Numbered from the stretch's first letter, positions 27,133 through 37,810 are shown. The stretch: 64,000 nt of DNA from Qipengyuania pelagi (GCF_009827295.1 NZ_WTYD01000001.1:1736001-1800000), one strand, 5' to 3'. The notes: generated by a model from the letters alone, not told the origin. A program made the numbers and translations.

Positions 27133-28443
27133 ATGAAAATCGCAATGGTCGGTTCGGGGTATGTCGGTCTGGTATCGGGAGCCTGCTTTGCGGACTTCGG
27201 CCACGAAGTGGTTTGTATCGACAAGGATCAGTCGAAGATTGACCGTCTGCATGATGGGATCATGCCGATCTACGAACCCGGCCTCGATCAGTTGGTGGCG
27301 AACAACGTCAAGGCCGGACGGCTGACCTTTACCACCGATCTGGCCGAGGGGATCGCGGGCGCGTCCGCGATCTTCATCGCGGTCGGCACGCCGAGCCGCC
27401 GGGGCGATGGCCATGCCGACCTCTCCTTCGTCTACGCCGTCGCCCAAGAGGTCGGGCAGAATCTGTCGAACGAGGCGGTGATCGTGACCAAGTCGACCGT
27501 TCCGGTCGGCACGGGGGACGAGGTCGAACGCATCCTCAGGGACAGCGGAACCGCACACCGTGTCGCGGTCGTCTCCAATCCCGAATTCCTGCGCGAAGGG
27601 GCCGCGATCGATGATTTCAAGCGTCCCGACCGGATCGTGATCGGGGCCGAGGACGAGTTCGGGCGCGAGGTGATGCGCGAGGTCTACCGCCCGCTCTTCC
27701 TCAACGAATCGCCGATCCTGTTCACCGGCCGCCGCACCAGCGAGCTCATCAAATACGCCGCCAACGCCTTCCTCGCGACCAAGATCACCTTCATCAACGA
27801 GATGGCGGATCTGTGCGAAAAGGTCGGCGCCAACGTTCAGGACGTCTCCCGCGGGATCGGGATGGACAATCGCATCGGCTCCAAATTCCTTCATGCCGGA
27901 CCCGGCTATGGCGGATCGTGCTTCCCCAAGGACACGCTCGCCCTGCTCAAGACGGCGGAGGATTACGACAGCCCGACACGGATCGTGGAGGCCGTGGTCA
28001 AGGTCAATGAAAGCCGCAAGCGCGCCATGGGCCGCAAGGTGCTGGACGCGATCGGCGGGCATGACGGGGCGCGGGGCAAGAAGGTCGCGCTCCTGGGCCT
28101 GACCTTCAAGCCGAACACGGACGATATGCGCGATTCGCCCGCGATCGCGGTGGCGCAGACGCTGACCGATGCGGGTGTCGAGGTCGCGGCCTACGATCCC
28201 GAAGGGATGGATCTCGCAAAGCCGCTGATGCCCGACGTCACGATGTGTTCCGATCCCTACGAAGCGATCGAGGATGCGGACGCCATCGCCATCGTCACCG
28301 AATGGGACGCTTTCCGAGCGCTCGATCTTGCCCGCGTAAAATCGCTCGCCAAGGCGCCGGTCATGGTGGACCTCAGAAACATCTACCGCCCCGACGACAT
28401 GCGCGAGCGCGGCTTCGCCTATACCAGCATCGGGCGCGGCTGA
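27133..28443 (+). CDS. ugd: UDP-glucose 6-dehydrogenase
   Basis: A 436-residue enzyme that oxidises UDP-glucose to UDP-glucuronate for capsule and exopolysaccharide. The NAD site is MVGSGYVGLVSGACFAD. STVPVGTGD and the catalytic GPGYGGSCFPKDT (Cys263) follow, then the C-terminal GLTFKPNTDDMRDSPA. Length is normal. It follows the phosphatase by six bases. Confidence 0.95.
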   Translation: MKIAMVGSGYVGLVSGACFADFGHEVVCIDKDQSKIDRLHDGIMPIYEPGLDQLVANNVKAGRLTFTTDLAEGIAGASAIFIAVGTPSRRGDGHADLSFVYAVAQEVGQNLSNEAVIVTKSTVPVGTGDEVERILRDSGTAHRVAVVSNPEFLREGAAIDDFKRPDRIVIGAEDEFGREVMREVYRPLFLNESPILFTGRRTSELIKYAANAFLATKITFINEMADLCEKVGANVQDVSRGIGMDNRIGSKFLHAGPGYGGSCFPKDTLALLKTAEDYDSPTRIVEAVVKVNESRKRAMGRKVLDAIGGHDGARGKKVALLGLTFKPNTDDMRDSPAIAVAQTLTDAGVEVAAYDPEGMDLAKPLMPDVTMCSDPYEAIEDADAIAIVTEWDAFRALDLARVKSLAKAPVMVDLRNIYRPDDMRERGFAYTSIGRG

Positions 28444-28458
28444 CCGGGGTCTAGGGGA

Positions 28459-30330
28459 TCAGCCGTCGGTCCCGGCTTGGTCGGCAATCCACCGGTCGAT
28501 CTTTGCCTCCAGCACCGGCAGCGGCAGGGCACCCGTGCCCAGAACCTGTTCGTGGAAGGCCTTGATGTCGAACCGGTCGCCAAGCGCCGCCTCCGCCTTG
28601 GCCCGCAATTCCTGGATTTTCAGCGCGCCGACCTTGTAGGCGAGCGCCTGGCTGGGGATGGCGATGTAGCGTTCGACCTCGGCCGTCGCGTCGGTCCGGC
28701 CCATGCCCGAATTGGCGAGCATATATTCGATCGCGTGGTCGCGGGTCCAGCCCTTGGAATGGAGCCCGGTATCGACCACCAGCCGCATCGCGCGCAGCAT
28801 CTCGTCGTCCAGCGTGCCGAAGCGGGCATAGGGATCGTCGTACAGCCCCATCGGATAGCCCAGCGTTTCCGAATACAAGGCCCAGCCTTCGACATAGGCC
28901 GTATTGCCGCCGAACCGCATGAAGGCGGGCAGTGCCTCGTTCTCCTGCGCCAGGCTGATCTGGAAATGATGCCCCGGCGCGCCTTCGTGCAGATACAGCG
29001 TCGTCTCGCCAGGCGTGGTGCGGCTGGGCAGGTCGTAGGCGTTGAAATAGAACACGCCCGGACGTGACCCGTCGGGCGTACCCGACTGGTAGGATCCACC
29101 AGCCTCGAACTTCTCGCGAAACTCCTCGTAAGGCCGGATTTCGAGTTTCGTTTTGGGCAGTTTGGAGAAGAAGGCAGGGATCTTCGCATCCACTTCGCGC
29201 CCGATCGCATAATAGCGCTGCGTCAGATCCTCGCGGCTGGTCGGTTTGAACCGCGGATCGGTGCGGATGTAATCGAAAAACTCGGGCAAGCTGCCATCGA
29301 ACCCGACCTCGTCCTTGACCTCCATCATCCCCGTCTTGATCCGGGCGACTTCGGACAGGCCCAGATTGTGAAGATAGTCCGCGGTTAGCGGCAAGGTGGT
29401 CGTCTGCTCGATGAGCTGGTTGTAGAGAGCCTCGCCGCCCTGCATCTGCGACAGGCCGACGCTCGTACGCGCCTGCGGGTAATAGTCGGCTTTGAGGAAC
29501 GCGAGCAGGCGCTCGTTGGCGGCCCGGACATCGGTGATCGACTGGCGATAGGCTGCGGTCAGCCGCGCTTTGTCGGCGGCGCTAAAATCCTCGGGCAGGT
29601 TCGCGATCGGGCCCCAATAGGGCGTGTCCTCGATGTCCATCGCCGCCTGTGTCTCGAGTTGTTCGATGACATTGCCGATGGTCAGCTTCGTTTCCAGCAC
29701 CCCGCTTGCCATCCCCTCGCGGAATTTGGCGATCGCGCGGTCGATCAGCGCTATATAGTCGCGGTTGCGCGAAAGGCCGTTCTCGTAATCGCGCACCGTC
29801 TTGTAGGGCGCGGCGCCTTCCCCGCTCGAGAAGGTGGGATAGAAGGTGTGGAAGCCGTAGAAATGGTTGACCGGACGCACATCGGTCAGCGCAAGAATTT
29901 CCGGTTCGAGCCCGTCCAGCGTTTCGCGCTGGTTGTAGGCGAAGACATCGTAGGCGATCTGGTCGGTTTCGTTCAGCGCGGTGCGGTCGATTTGCTCCAG
30001 CTCGGCGAGATTGCGTTGGGCATCGGCACGGCTGGCATCGTTGAATGCGGGCGTCAGGAAATCGCCGAGGCGATCGGCGTAGCGCATGTCCCCACGGAAC
30101 AGGGCGGAAAGCGGGTTGAGCTTGAGGCTGCGCTCGTCCGCATCGGCGAACAGGGCGAAAAGTTCATCATGAGCCGCAGCCTGTGTCCCCTGTTCGCCGG
30201 TCGCGGCGTTCACGGGCGTATCGGCCATGGCGGCATCGATCGCAGCGGCGCTTTCGGCGCTCATCGTCGTGCTGCAGGCGGCAAGCGAAAGAGCCGATGC
30301 GCCGACAAGCGCGAGGCGAACGATTTTCAT
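28459..30330 (-). CDS. DUF885-family lipoprotein, probable metallopeptidase
   Basis: A 623-residue protein with a lipoprotein signal (LSLAAC, Cys19). The DUF885 domain includes LYLHEGAPGHHFQISLAQE, whose His-Glu and His-His pair resembles a zinc site, and NTAYVEGWALYSETLG. DUF885 proteins are predicted zinc carboxypeptidases in the periplasm or on the outer membrane. Convergent with ugd, no clear terminator between. A 130-base gap without a gene lies upstream. Confidence 0.9.
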   Translation of the reverse strand: MKIVRLALVGASALSLAACSTTMSAESAAAIDAAMADTPVNAATGEQGTQAAAHDELFALFADADERSLKLNPLSALFRGDMRYADRLGDFLTPAFNDASRADAQRNLAELEQIDRTALNETDQIAYDVFAYNQRETLDGLEPEILALTDVRPVNHFYGFHTFYPTFSSGEGAAPYKTVRDYENGLSRNRDYIALIDRAIAKFREGMASGVLETKLTIGNVIEQLETQAAMDIEDTPYWGPIANLPEDFSAADKARLTAAYRQSITDVRAANERLLAFLKADYYPQARTSVGLSQMQGGEALYNQLIEQTTTLPLTADYLHNLGLSEVARIKTGMMEVKDEVGFDGSLPEFFDYIRTDPRFKPTSREDLTQRYYAIGREVDAKIPAFFSKLPKTKLEIRPYEEFREKFEAGGSYQSGTPDGSRPGVFYFNAYDLPSRTTPGETTLYLHEGAPGHHFQISLAQENEALPAFMRFGGNTAYVEGWALYSETLGYPMGLYDDPYARFGTLDDEMLRAMRLVVDTGLHSKGWTRDHAIEYMLANSGMGRTDATAEVERYIAIPSQALAYKVGALKIQELRAKAEAALGDRFDIKAFHEQVLGTGALPLPVLEAKIDRWIADQAGTDG

Positions 30331-30460
30331 GATCCGATTCCCCTGAATGACAGGCGCACAGGCCTAGGCCCGCCGCCGCGCCCCCGCAATATGCGCTGTG
30401 ACGACCGCGTTATGCCGATCGACCAATGTCAGGTTGAGGCATTGGATCTGAGAATCGGGA

Positions 30461-31735
30461 TCACTCGATCACCCGACCGCGCACCATCACCCAGTCGACA
30501 TCTTCCAGCACGGTCACATCAGCCAGCGGATCGCCGTCCACCGCGATAATGTCCGCCGAATAGCCCGGCGCCAGTCTCCCGATCTCGTTTTCCATTTCCA
30601 GAACGCGCGCCGCCATCGTCGTCGCGCTTGCCAGCGCTTCGCGGTTGGTCATTCCCTGCGCCCGCATCAGCGCGAATTCGCCGGCATTGCGCCCGTGCTC
30701 GAACACGCCCGCATCGGTGCCGAAGGCGATGGGCACGCCCCAGTTCCTCGCCTTGCCCATGAAGGTCTGCGCCACATCGGCGACCGCGCGGATCTTGTCC
30801 TCGACCACGGGCGTGTAGATCCCCTGCCCCAGCCGCTCGGTCACGCCCTTGAACGCCATCAACGTCGGGATCAGCACGGTGCCGTTCTTCACCATCTCGC
30901 GCGCCGCCGCCTCGTCGAGATAGGTGCCGTGCTCGATCGTATCGATACCCGCCCGGCTCGCCGCCTCGATCCCGCGCGCGCCATGGGCGTGGGCCATCAC
31001 CTTGAGACCGAGCGAATGCGCGGTATCGGCGATGCTCTTCATCTCGCTATCGGTGAAATGCGCCTCGAGGCCCCGGCCCTGCTGGCTGAGGACGCCGCCG
31101 GTCGCGGTGATCTTGATCGTGTCCGCCCCGTTCTGGCTTGCGCGCCTGACCTTGGCCGCGCATTCGACCGCGCCGGTGCAGCTATATCCGCTCGACAGGA
31201 TCTCGTTGATTTCGGGCAGGAAGCCGGTGACGTCGCCATGCCCACCGATGATCGCGAGCGGCGGTCCGGCGGCGATGATGCGGGGCCCTGCGATCAGGCC
31301 TTCCTCGGTCCCGCGCCGCAGCGAAAAGGCGGTCTGCTGGGCGCTCCCCGCCTCGCGCACGGTGGTGAACCCGGCCAGGGCGGTGAGGCGCGCATTCTTC
31401 GCGCCGACGACCACGCCCCATTCGGCCGGTTCCACCGCGTCCCGCCAGAAATCGCCGCCGGGATCGCCCGTGAGATGGACGTGCAGGTCGATCAGGCCGG
31501 GCAGGACCGTCTTGCCCGGCAATTGCACCAGCGTCGCGCCATCGGCCCCGTCCTGCCATCCTTCCGCGATCGAGACGATGCGCCCGTCGGTCACGGTGAT
31601 GGTCGAGCGGCCCAGCGGCGGCGCATCGGGCGCGACGATCACGCGCTCGGCCTGGATCACGGTGGTGTCGGCCAGAAGTGGGCTGGCCACCATGGCGAGC
31701 GCGGCGGGTATCAGGCGGATGATGGAATGGGTCAT
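30461..31735 (-). CDS. Secreted amidohydrolase (imidazolonepropionase/prolidase-like)
   Basis: A 424-residue amidohydrolase with a signal peptide (LIPAALAMVASPLLA). Metal-site elements are in order: DLHVHLTG, the carboxylated Lys of DTIKITATGG, HAHG, IEHGTYL and the Asp of FGTDAGVFEHG. Such exported enzymes in sphingomonads and Caulobacter cleave Xaa-Arg/Lys/Pro dipeptides, so peptide use is likely. Divergent from the S9 peptidase gene, a plausible partner. Confidence 0.93.
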   Translation of the reverse strand: MTHSIIRLIPAALAMVASPLLADTTVIQAERVIVAPDAPPLGRSTITVTDGRIVSIAEGWQDGADGATLVQLPGKTVLPGLIDLHVHLTGDPGGDFWRDAVEPAEWGVVVGAKNARLTALAGFTTVREAGSAQQTAFSLRRGTEEGLIAGPRIIAAGPPLAIIGGHGDVTGFLPEINEILSSGYSCTGAVECAAKVRRASQNGADTIKITATGGVLSQQGRGLEAHFTDSEMKSIADTAHSLGLKVMAHAHGARGIEAASRAGIDTIEHGTYLDEAAAREMVKNGTVLIPTLMAFKGVTERLGQGIYTPVVEDKIRAVADVAQTFMGKARNWGVPIAFGTDAGVFEHGRNAGEFALMRAQGMTNREALASATTMAARVLEMENEIGRLAPGYSADIIAVDGDPLADVTVLEDVDWVMVRGRVIE

Positions 31736-31872
31736 ATGGTCTCTCCCTTATGCCGTTCTTGTGCCGCGACAGGCGGTGCCGGACAAGCGCCGGTTTGCGC
31801 TCAGGGCCGGTATCGCTATGAAAGGCGGCAATGATTACAACCGAAACCGGACACAAGAGGATCGCCCGTTCG

Positions 31873-33926
31873 ATGAATCGCATTCTATTCACCGCCAGCC
31901 TGTTCGCCAGCGCGTCGCTGATCGCCGGGGCTGCCAATGCCCGCCCGATGACGCCCGAAGACGTCGCCAAGCTCGAAAGCGTCGGCACGATCGCGGTCTC
32001 GCCCGATGGGCGCCAGATCGCCTACACCACCGCCAGCCTGCCCGACGTGACCGAGGGCGAGGAGAACGGGACCACGCGGCAGCAGCTCATGCTCGCCACC
32101 GGCCCGGATGCGGCGCGCGCCTTCCTGCCCGACGATGTCAGTGTGGGCGGCGTGGAGTTCTCGCCCGATGGGCGGATGATCAGCTTCCTGTGGACCAAGG
32201 ATGGCGAGAAGCGCGCGGTCTGGGCATTCCCACAGATGGCGGGGCGCAGCGCAAGCTGGCCGCTGTCGAGGGTGTCGGCGTGTCGAGCTATGCCTGGTCA
32301 CCCGACGGCTCGATGATCCATATGCTCACCGCCGCTGCCGAGGATACCGCGCGGACAGCGCAGGACAAGGCCGGGTTCAATGCCGTGGTCTACGAGGAAG
32401 AGGCACGGCTCAACCGCATGTTCTCCGCCCGCGTGGGCGAGAAGATCGACGCGGAACCGCGCGCCGTCACCATCCCCGGCTATGTCAGCGCCTTTCATGT
32501 CGCGCCGGATGGCCGCATGGCCGTTGTCGAAAGCGCGCCGACCCCGCTGGTCGACGATTCCTACACCGCCAAACGCGCGCATATTATCGACCTGACTACA
32601 GGTCGGGTCGCGCGCGTGGTGGAAACGCCCGGCAAGCTCGGCGATATCGAGATTTCGCCCGATGGGCGCCAGCTGGCCATGATTGCCGCCGTCGATGCGA
32701 ACGATCCGGCGGATACGACGCTGCATCTGGTCGACGTAGCGACTGGGCAGTTCCGCCCCCTCAACGCCGGTGCGCCCGAGGCGGCGGTGGACGCCGAATG
32801 GCTGGCCGACGGACGCCTTGCCGCAGTCATCCACAAGGGCGCGCAATCGTCGCTGCGCCTCTACAACAATGACGGCAGCGTCGCGGGCGAATATCCGGGC
32901 GGCGAGCTGATCCTGACCTCCGTCGAGGCGAATGGGGATACCGTCGCGGTGCAGGCCAATGCCCCGCGCCACCCGACCGAATTGTTCACCTGGGCCGATG
33001 GCGGCTTTACCCGCTGGACCACGCACAACCCCTGGCTGGCGGATATCGATTTCGGCAACCAGCGCACCCTGACCTATACCGCGCGCGACGGGCAGGCGAT
33101 CGAAGGCGTGCTGATCGAGCCGGTCGGCCGGATACCGCGCGGGGGCGCGCCGCTGATCCTGAACGTCCATGGCGGGCCGGAAGCGCATGAGAGCAATGGC
33201 TGGCAGACCGCCTACAGCAAGCCCGGCCAGGTCGCGGCGGGCCAGGGCTATGCCGTCTTCCTCCCCAATTATCGCGGCTCGACCGGGTACGGCACGGCCT
33301 TCTCCAAGGAACATCAGAAGGATGCCGCGGGCAAGGAATTCGACGACATCGTCGATGCCAAGCGGGCGCTGGTCGCGGAAGGAATCGCCGATGGCGACCG
33401 CACCGGGATCACCGGCGGCAGCTATGGCGGCTATGCCAGCGGCTGGGGCGCGACCTATTATTCCGACGAATACGCCGCGAGCGTGATGTTCGTCGGTATC
33501 TCCAACGTCATTTCCAAATTCGGGACGACCGACATCCCGACCGAGGAATATCTGGTCCACGCGCGCGACTATATCTGGGACGACTGGATGGATTCGCTCG
33601 CCCGCAGCCCGATCTACCATGTCGACAAGGCCAACACCCCGCTGCTGATCATGCACGGGGCGGAAGACCCCCGCGTCGCGCCGAGCCAGAGCTACGAACT
33701 CTATCGTTCGATCAAGGTCAGGAAGCCCGACGTGCCCGTCCGCCTCGTGCTCTATCCGGGCGAAGGCCATGGCAATTCACGCGCGGCGGCCCGTTACGAT
33801 TACAACCTCAGAATGATGCAGTGGTTCGACACGTATCTCAAAACCGGCGATCGCGGTGCCGAGCTGCCCGATCCCCGGCCCATGCTGGCCGAAGGCACGG
33901 TCGGCACCGGATCGAGCGACGACTGA
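31873..33926 (+). pseudogene. S9-family prolyl oligopeptidase, interrupted by a frameshift
   Basis: An exported S9 peptidase (dipeptidyl/acylaminoacyl type) split between two frames. The N-terminal part has a signal peptide (MNRILFTASLFASASL) and beta-propeller strands to about 32230, after which the frame changes. The rest runs intact in the +1 frame to 33926: propeller repeats (ISPDGRQLAM), hydrolase domain with GGSYGGYASG (nucleophile Ser), HGAEDPRV (Asp) and GEGHGNS (His). Near 32225-32235, adding one A to TTCCCACAGATGG would restore WAFPTDGGAQRKL. Either a real inactivating deletion or an assembly error; everything else looks under selection. Confidence 0.85.
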
Positions 33927-33930
33927 CACA

Positions 33931-33958
33931 AAAAGGGCGGCTCACGGGCCGCCCTTTT
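33931..33958. terminator. Bidirectional terminator between the S9 peptidase and MipA genes
   Basis: Stem GGGCGGC/GCCGCCC with loop TCACGG, flanked by AAAAA before and TTTTCC after. It sits between two convergent genes and can serve both strands. Confidence 0.85.
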
Positions 33959-33981
33959 CCTTTCCGAAGGCCGCCTGACCC

Positions 33982-34875
33982 CTAGAACGTATAGCCGATC
34001 CCGATCGCGGCGAACCACTGGTCGGCATCGCCGCGGATGGCGGTGAAGGGCGTATCCTCCGCATCGCCCAGAAGGTGCGAATAGCCGCCGATCCCGATCA
34101 GCGACACGCCGCCATCGGCGAGGTTCCCGCCGAGGTCGTAGGCGACGAGCAAGTTCGTGCCCACGCTTTCGAAGCCGCCTTCCGCCTGGAAACCGGGCAG
34201 GCGCGATCCGATCGGCAAATTCGGATTGTTGGGCGCGACCGAATAATAATAATCGGCGTAATCGTCGTCGACATAGGTCGCGCTGGCCGACAGCGAGACC
34301 GCGATCGCTTGGCTGAGCGGGGTGAAATACGCAACGCTCGGCGCGATCTTCATCCCGTCATGCGCGCCCGCCACGTCCCACAGCGCATCGACATTGAAGG
34401 TCAGGCTGTCATAGGGATTGAGCACTGCCGGGAAGGAGACGCCCACCGTCGGCCCGACCTCGATCGCCGTGTCGAGTTCCCCGTAAGCGGCGACGACCGA
34501 ATCCTCGATATCATCGACATCGGTCCGATCGGTGTTGATGCGTCCGGCGATACCCAGCGAGAAATTCGGTCCGCCTTCGGTCTCCGTCGACAGGAAATCG
34601 AGCGCGACCCCGGCTGGGCGTGGATTGATGTCGATCCCGCGAAAGGACCCTTGCACGACGGGAAACACGAAGGTCACGTAATCATCCGAACCGGTAAAAC
34701 TGGGCGCGTAGCCGAGACCGACGCCGACGCTGAGATAATCGCCGTCGAAGATCGTCTCGTCCGGGCCTTCCGACGTAACGCCGGGTTCGCCCTGGTCCTG
34801 CGCGGCGGCAGGGGCAGCAAAGGAAGCGGCGATGGCGAAAGCGGCCACCCCGGCGAAAAGCTTCGTAATTGTCAT
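33982..34875 (-). CDS. MipA/OmpV-family outer-membrane protein
   Basis: A 297-residue protein with a signal peptide (FAGVAAFAIAASFAAPAAAQ) and a beta-barrel of the MipA/OmpV family, with LSVGVGLGYAPSFTGSDDYV near the start and C-terminal IGIGYTF. MipA scaffolds peptidoglycan enzymes in E. coli; other members are porin-like. The role here is not known. A 123-base divergent gap separates it from crtY. Confidence 0.92.
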   Translation of the reverse strand: MTITKLFAGVAAFAIAASFAAPAAAQDQGEPGVTSEGPDETIFDGDYLSVGVGLGYAPSFTGSDDYVTFVFPVVQGSFRGIDINPRPAGVALDFLSTETEGGPNFSLGIAGRINTDRTDVDDIEDSVVAAYGELDTAIEVGPTVGVSFPAVLNPYDSLTFNVDALWDVAGAHDGMKIAPSVAYFTPLSQAIAVSLSASATYVDDDYADYYYSVAPNNPNLPIGSRLPGFQAEGGFESVGTNLLVAYDLGGNLADGGVSLIGIGGYSHLLGDAEDTPFTAIRGDADQWFAAIGIGYTF

Positions 34876-34998
34876 GATCGATCCCTCGGTCTGTCTTGTG
34901 CGCGTAACGGGTTACCGCGCGTTGCGTTCCTGCCGGCGCGAGGAATCGGGTGATCGAAAGATTGCCGCCGGACCCTGCTGCGCCTACCGGATCGGGCG

Positions 34999-36189
34999 AT
35001 GAGCGCTTCTCCCATCGATCTCGCTATCGTCGGCGGCGGATTGGCCGGTGGCCTGATCGCCCTCGCCGCGCATCGCGCGAACCCCGCCATGGAGATCGCG
35101 CTGGTCGAGGCGGGCGACGTGTTCGGCGGCAATCACCGCTGGAGCTGGTTCGACAGCGATCTGGGGCCGGAAGGCTACGCGCTGATGGGCGCGTTCCGGG
35201 CCAAGACATGGACGGGCGGGAACGAGGTCCGCTTCCCCGATCTCACCCGGCATCTCTCCGCCGACTACCGCTCGCTCGACAGCCGGGATTTCGACGCGGG
35301 CCTGCGCAGATTGCTGCCGCAAAGCGCCCTGCATCTCAATTCGCGCGCTCAGAGCCTCACAGCCGATCGAGTCACGCTGGAAGATGGACGGACCATCGCC
35401 GCGCGCCGCGTGATCGATTGCCGCGACCCGGCCCCCTCGCCCGATCTTACCGGGGGATGGCAGGTCTTCCTCGGCCAGCATCGCCAGATGGACGCACCGC
35501 ACGGGATCGAACGGCCCGTCATCATGGATGCGACGGTCGAACAGATCGGCGGCTACCGGTTCCTCTATCTCCTGCCTCTGTCGAATACAGAGCTGTTTCT
35601 CGAAGACACCTATTATCAGGACCGCGCCCAGCTCGACGCGCCCGCGCTGAGACAGCGGATCGCCGAGTATTGCGACCAGAACGGCTGGCAGGGCGAGGTC
35701 GTGCACGAGGAAACCGGCCTCTTGCCCGTCATCACCGGAGGCGACTTCGCGGGCTATCGTGCGACGCTTGAACGGGACGGCGTGGCGCTTGCGGGCGCAC
35801 GCGGCGGTTTCGTCCACCCGCTCACCAGCTACACCGTCCCGATCGCGGTCCGCAACGCGCTCGCCATCGCGGCGGCAGTGGGACGGATGGACGGCGCGCA
35901 GCTCGCCGATTTCCTCGCCGCGCGCGCCCGCGAGCACTGGCGGGCGACCGGCTATTACCGCCTGCTCGGCAAGATGCTGTTCGATGCCGCCGAACCGCAG
36001 GAACGCTATCGCATTTTCGAACGTTTCTACACGCTTCCCGAACCCCTGATCGAACGGTTCTACGCCGCGCAATCGTCCCCGCTCGACAAGCTCCGCATTC
36101 TTTCGGGAAAGCCGCCCGTCCCCGTCCGCCGCGCAGTGGCCGCCCTGCTTGGCAAAGGCGCCCCGCTCGTCCAAGGTGACAATTCATGA
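34999..36189 (+). CDS. crtY: Lycopene beta-cyclase CrtY
   Basis: A 396-residue flavoprotein that forms the two beta-ionone rings of beta-carotene from lycopene. The dinucleotide-binding motif is DLAIVGGGLAGGLIAL; NHRWSWFDSDL, the motif TYYQD and GFVHPLTSYTVPIAV (substrate region) match CrtY. The start ATG 34999 is followed by a normal Rossmann strand. It overlaps crtI by four bases (ATGA), so they are one unit; crtB lies two genes downstream. Confidence 0.95.
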   Translation: MSASPIDLAIVGGGLAGGLIALAAHRANPAMEIALVEAGDVFGGNHRWSWFDSDLGPEGYALMGAFRAKTWTGGNEVRFPDLTRHLSADYRSLDSRDFDAGLRRLLPQSALHLNSRAQSLTADRVTLEDGRTIAARRVIDCRDPAPSPDLTGGWQVFLGQHRQMDAPHGIERPVIMDATVEQIGGYRFLYLLPLSNTELFLEDTYYQDRAQLDAPALRQRIAEYCDQNGWQGEVVHEETGLLPVITGGDFAGYRATLERDGVALAGARGGFVHPLTSYTVPIAVRNALAIAAAVGRMDGAQLADFLAARAREHWRATGYYRLLGKMLFDAAEPQERYRIFERFYTLPEPLIERFYAAQSSPLDKLRILSGKPPVPVRRAVAALLGKGAPLVQGDNS

Positions 36190-37748
36190 ACGCCCCGACC
36201 GTAGAAACCGCCCCCTCCTCCTCTACCGGCCCCTCCTCTCCCGTGACCCCCACCGGCAAGACCGCTTGCGTCGTCGGAGCGGGATTCGGCGGGTTGGCGC
36301 TGGCGATCCGGCTGCAATCGGCAGGGATCGCCACCACCGTGATCGAGGGCCGCGACAAGCCGGGTGGCCGGGCTTACGTGTGGGAGCGGGCCACCGACGC
36401 CGGGACCTTCACCTTCGACGGCGGGCCGACCGTCATCACCGATCCCGACTGCCTTCGCGAACTCTGGGCGCTTTCGGGCCACGACATGGCCGAGGATATC
36501 GAGCTCGTCCCCGTCATGCCATTCTATCGCCTGCAATGGCCCGACGGGACGCTGTTCGATTATTCGAACGACGAGGACAATCTGTTCGACGAGATCGCCA
36601 AGATCAATCCCGCCGACGTCGCCGGATACCAGCGCTTCCTCGAATACAGCGCGGGCGTCTACGAGGACGGCTACGTCAAGCTGGGCCACGTCCCCTTCCT
36701 CGATTTCAAGTCGATGCTGAAGGCCGCGCCCGCGCTAGCCAAGAAACAGGCCTGGCGCAGCGTCTATTCGATGGTGTCGCATTTCATCGAGGACGAGAAG
36801 CTGCGCGAGGCGTTCAGCTTCCACACCCTGCTGGTCGGCGGCAATCCGATGAAGACCAGCGCGATCTACGCCCTGATCCACAAGCTGGAAAAGGATGGCG
36901 GCGTGTGGTGGGCCAAGGGCGGCACCAACCGGCTGATCGCGGCGATGGTCACCCATTTCGAGCGCCTGGGCGGCACGGTCCGGCTGGACGACCCGGTGGA
37001 ACGCATCCACACGCTCGGCACCCGCGCGACCGAGGTCGAGACCCGATCCGGCTTCAAGCAGCGCTTCGACGCGGTCGCCAGCAATGCCGATATCATGCAC
37101 AGCTACAAGGATCTTCTGGGCCAGTCCAAGCGCGGCGCGGATTACGCCAAGAGCCTGTCGCGCAAGAGCTTTTCGCCCAGCCTGTTCGTCGTCCATTTCG
37201 GCCTCGAAGGCGCGTGGCCGGGTATCCCGCACCACATGATCCTGTTCGGCCCGCGCTATAAGGGGCTGCTCGACGATATTTACGGCGGCGGCGTTCTGCC
37301 GGCGGATTTCTCGATCTACCTCCACCACCCGAGCGTGACCGATCCCGCCATGGCACCGGAAGGGATGAGCACCTTCTACGCGCTCGTGCCCGTGGCCCAT
37401 ATGGGCAAGCTGGCGGTCGATTGGGAGGAGATGGGCAAGCAGTTGGAAAAGCGCGTGCTGGACGAGCTCGGGCGGCGACTGATCCCCGACATTCACGACC
37501 GGATCGTGACCAAGTTCCACTACACGCCGAAGGATTTCGCCACCGACCTCAACGCCCATGTCGGCAGCGCCTTCAGCCTCGAACCGGTCCTCACGCAGAG
37601 CGCGTGGTTTCGTGGCCATAATCGTGACGACGTAATCGACAATTTCTACCTCGTCGGCGCGGGCACCCATCCTGGCGCGGGCATACCCGGCGTGGTCGGC
37701 AGCGCCAAGGCGACGGCGGGGCTGATGGTGGAGGATCTGGTGGGATGA
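36186..37748 (+). CDS. crtI: Phytoene desaturase CrtI
   Basis: A 520-residue FAD enzyme that makes lycopene from phytoene. After a short disordered start, ACVVGAGFGGLALAIRLQSA is the FAD motif, GRAYVWE and DGGPTVITDP follow, and the C-terminal GAGTHPGAGIPGVVGSAKAT is the carotenoid desaturase signature. It starts inside the crtY stop. Confidence 0.96.
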   Translation: MNAPTVETAPSSSTGPSSPVTPTGKTACVVGAGFGGLALAIRLQSAGIATTVIEGRDKPGGRAYVWERATDAGTFTFDGGPTVITDPDCLRELWALSGHDMAEDIELVPVMPFYRLQWPDGTLFDYSNDEDNLFDEIAKINPADVAGYQRFLEYSAGVYEDGYVKLGHVPFLDFKSMLKAAPALAKKQAWRSVYSMVSHFIEDEKLREAFSFHTLLVGGNPMKTSAIYALIHKLEKDGGVWWAKGGTNRLIAAMVTHFERLGGTVRLDDPVERIHTLGTRATEVETRSGFKQRFDAVASNADIMHSYKDLLGQSKRGADYAKSLSRKSFSPSLFVVHFGLEGAWPGIPHHMILFGPRYKGLLDDIYGGGVLPADFSIYLHHPSVTDPAMAPEGMSTFYALVPVAHMGKLAVDWEEMGKQLEKRVLDELGRRLIPDIHDRIVTKFHYTPKDFATDLNAHVGSAFSLEPVLTQSAWFRGHNRDDVIDNFYLVGAGTHPGAGIPGVVGSAKATAGLMVEDLVG

Positions 37749-37810
37749 CGGGGCTGATGCAGCGCAAAATTTATGTGCCGCGCATAAGCGAGCACGGCGG
37801 TCTATTCATA

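Noticed and set aside
32220..32245. Programmed frameshift in the S9 peptidase
   Set aside because: No slippery heptamer or strong downstream structure was recognised, and such shifts are not known in this family; loss of one base explains it simply.
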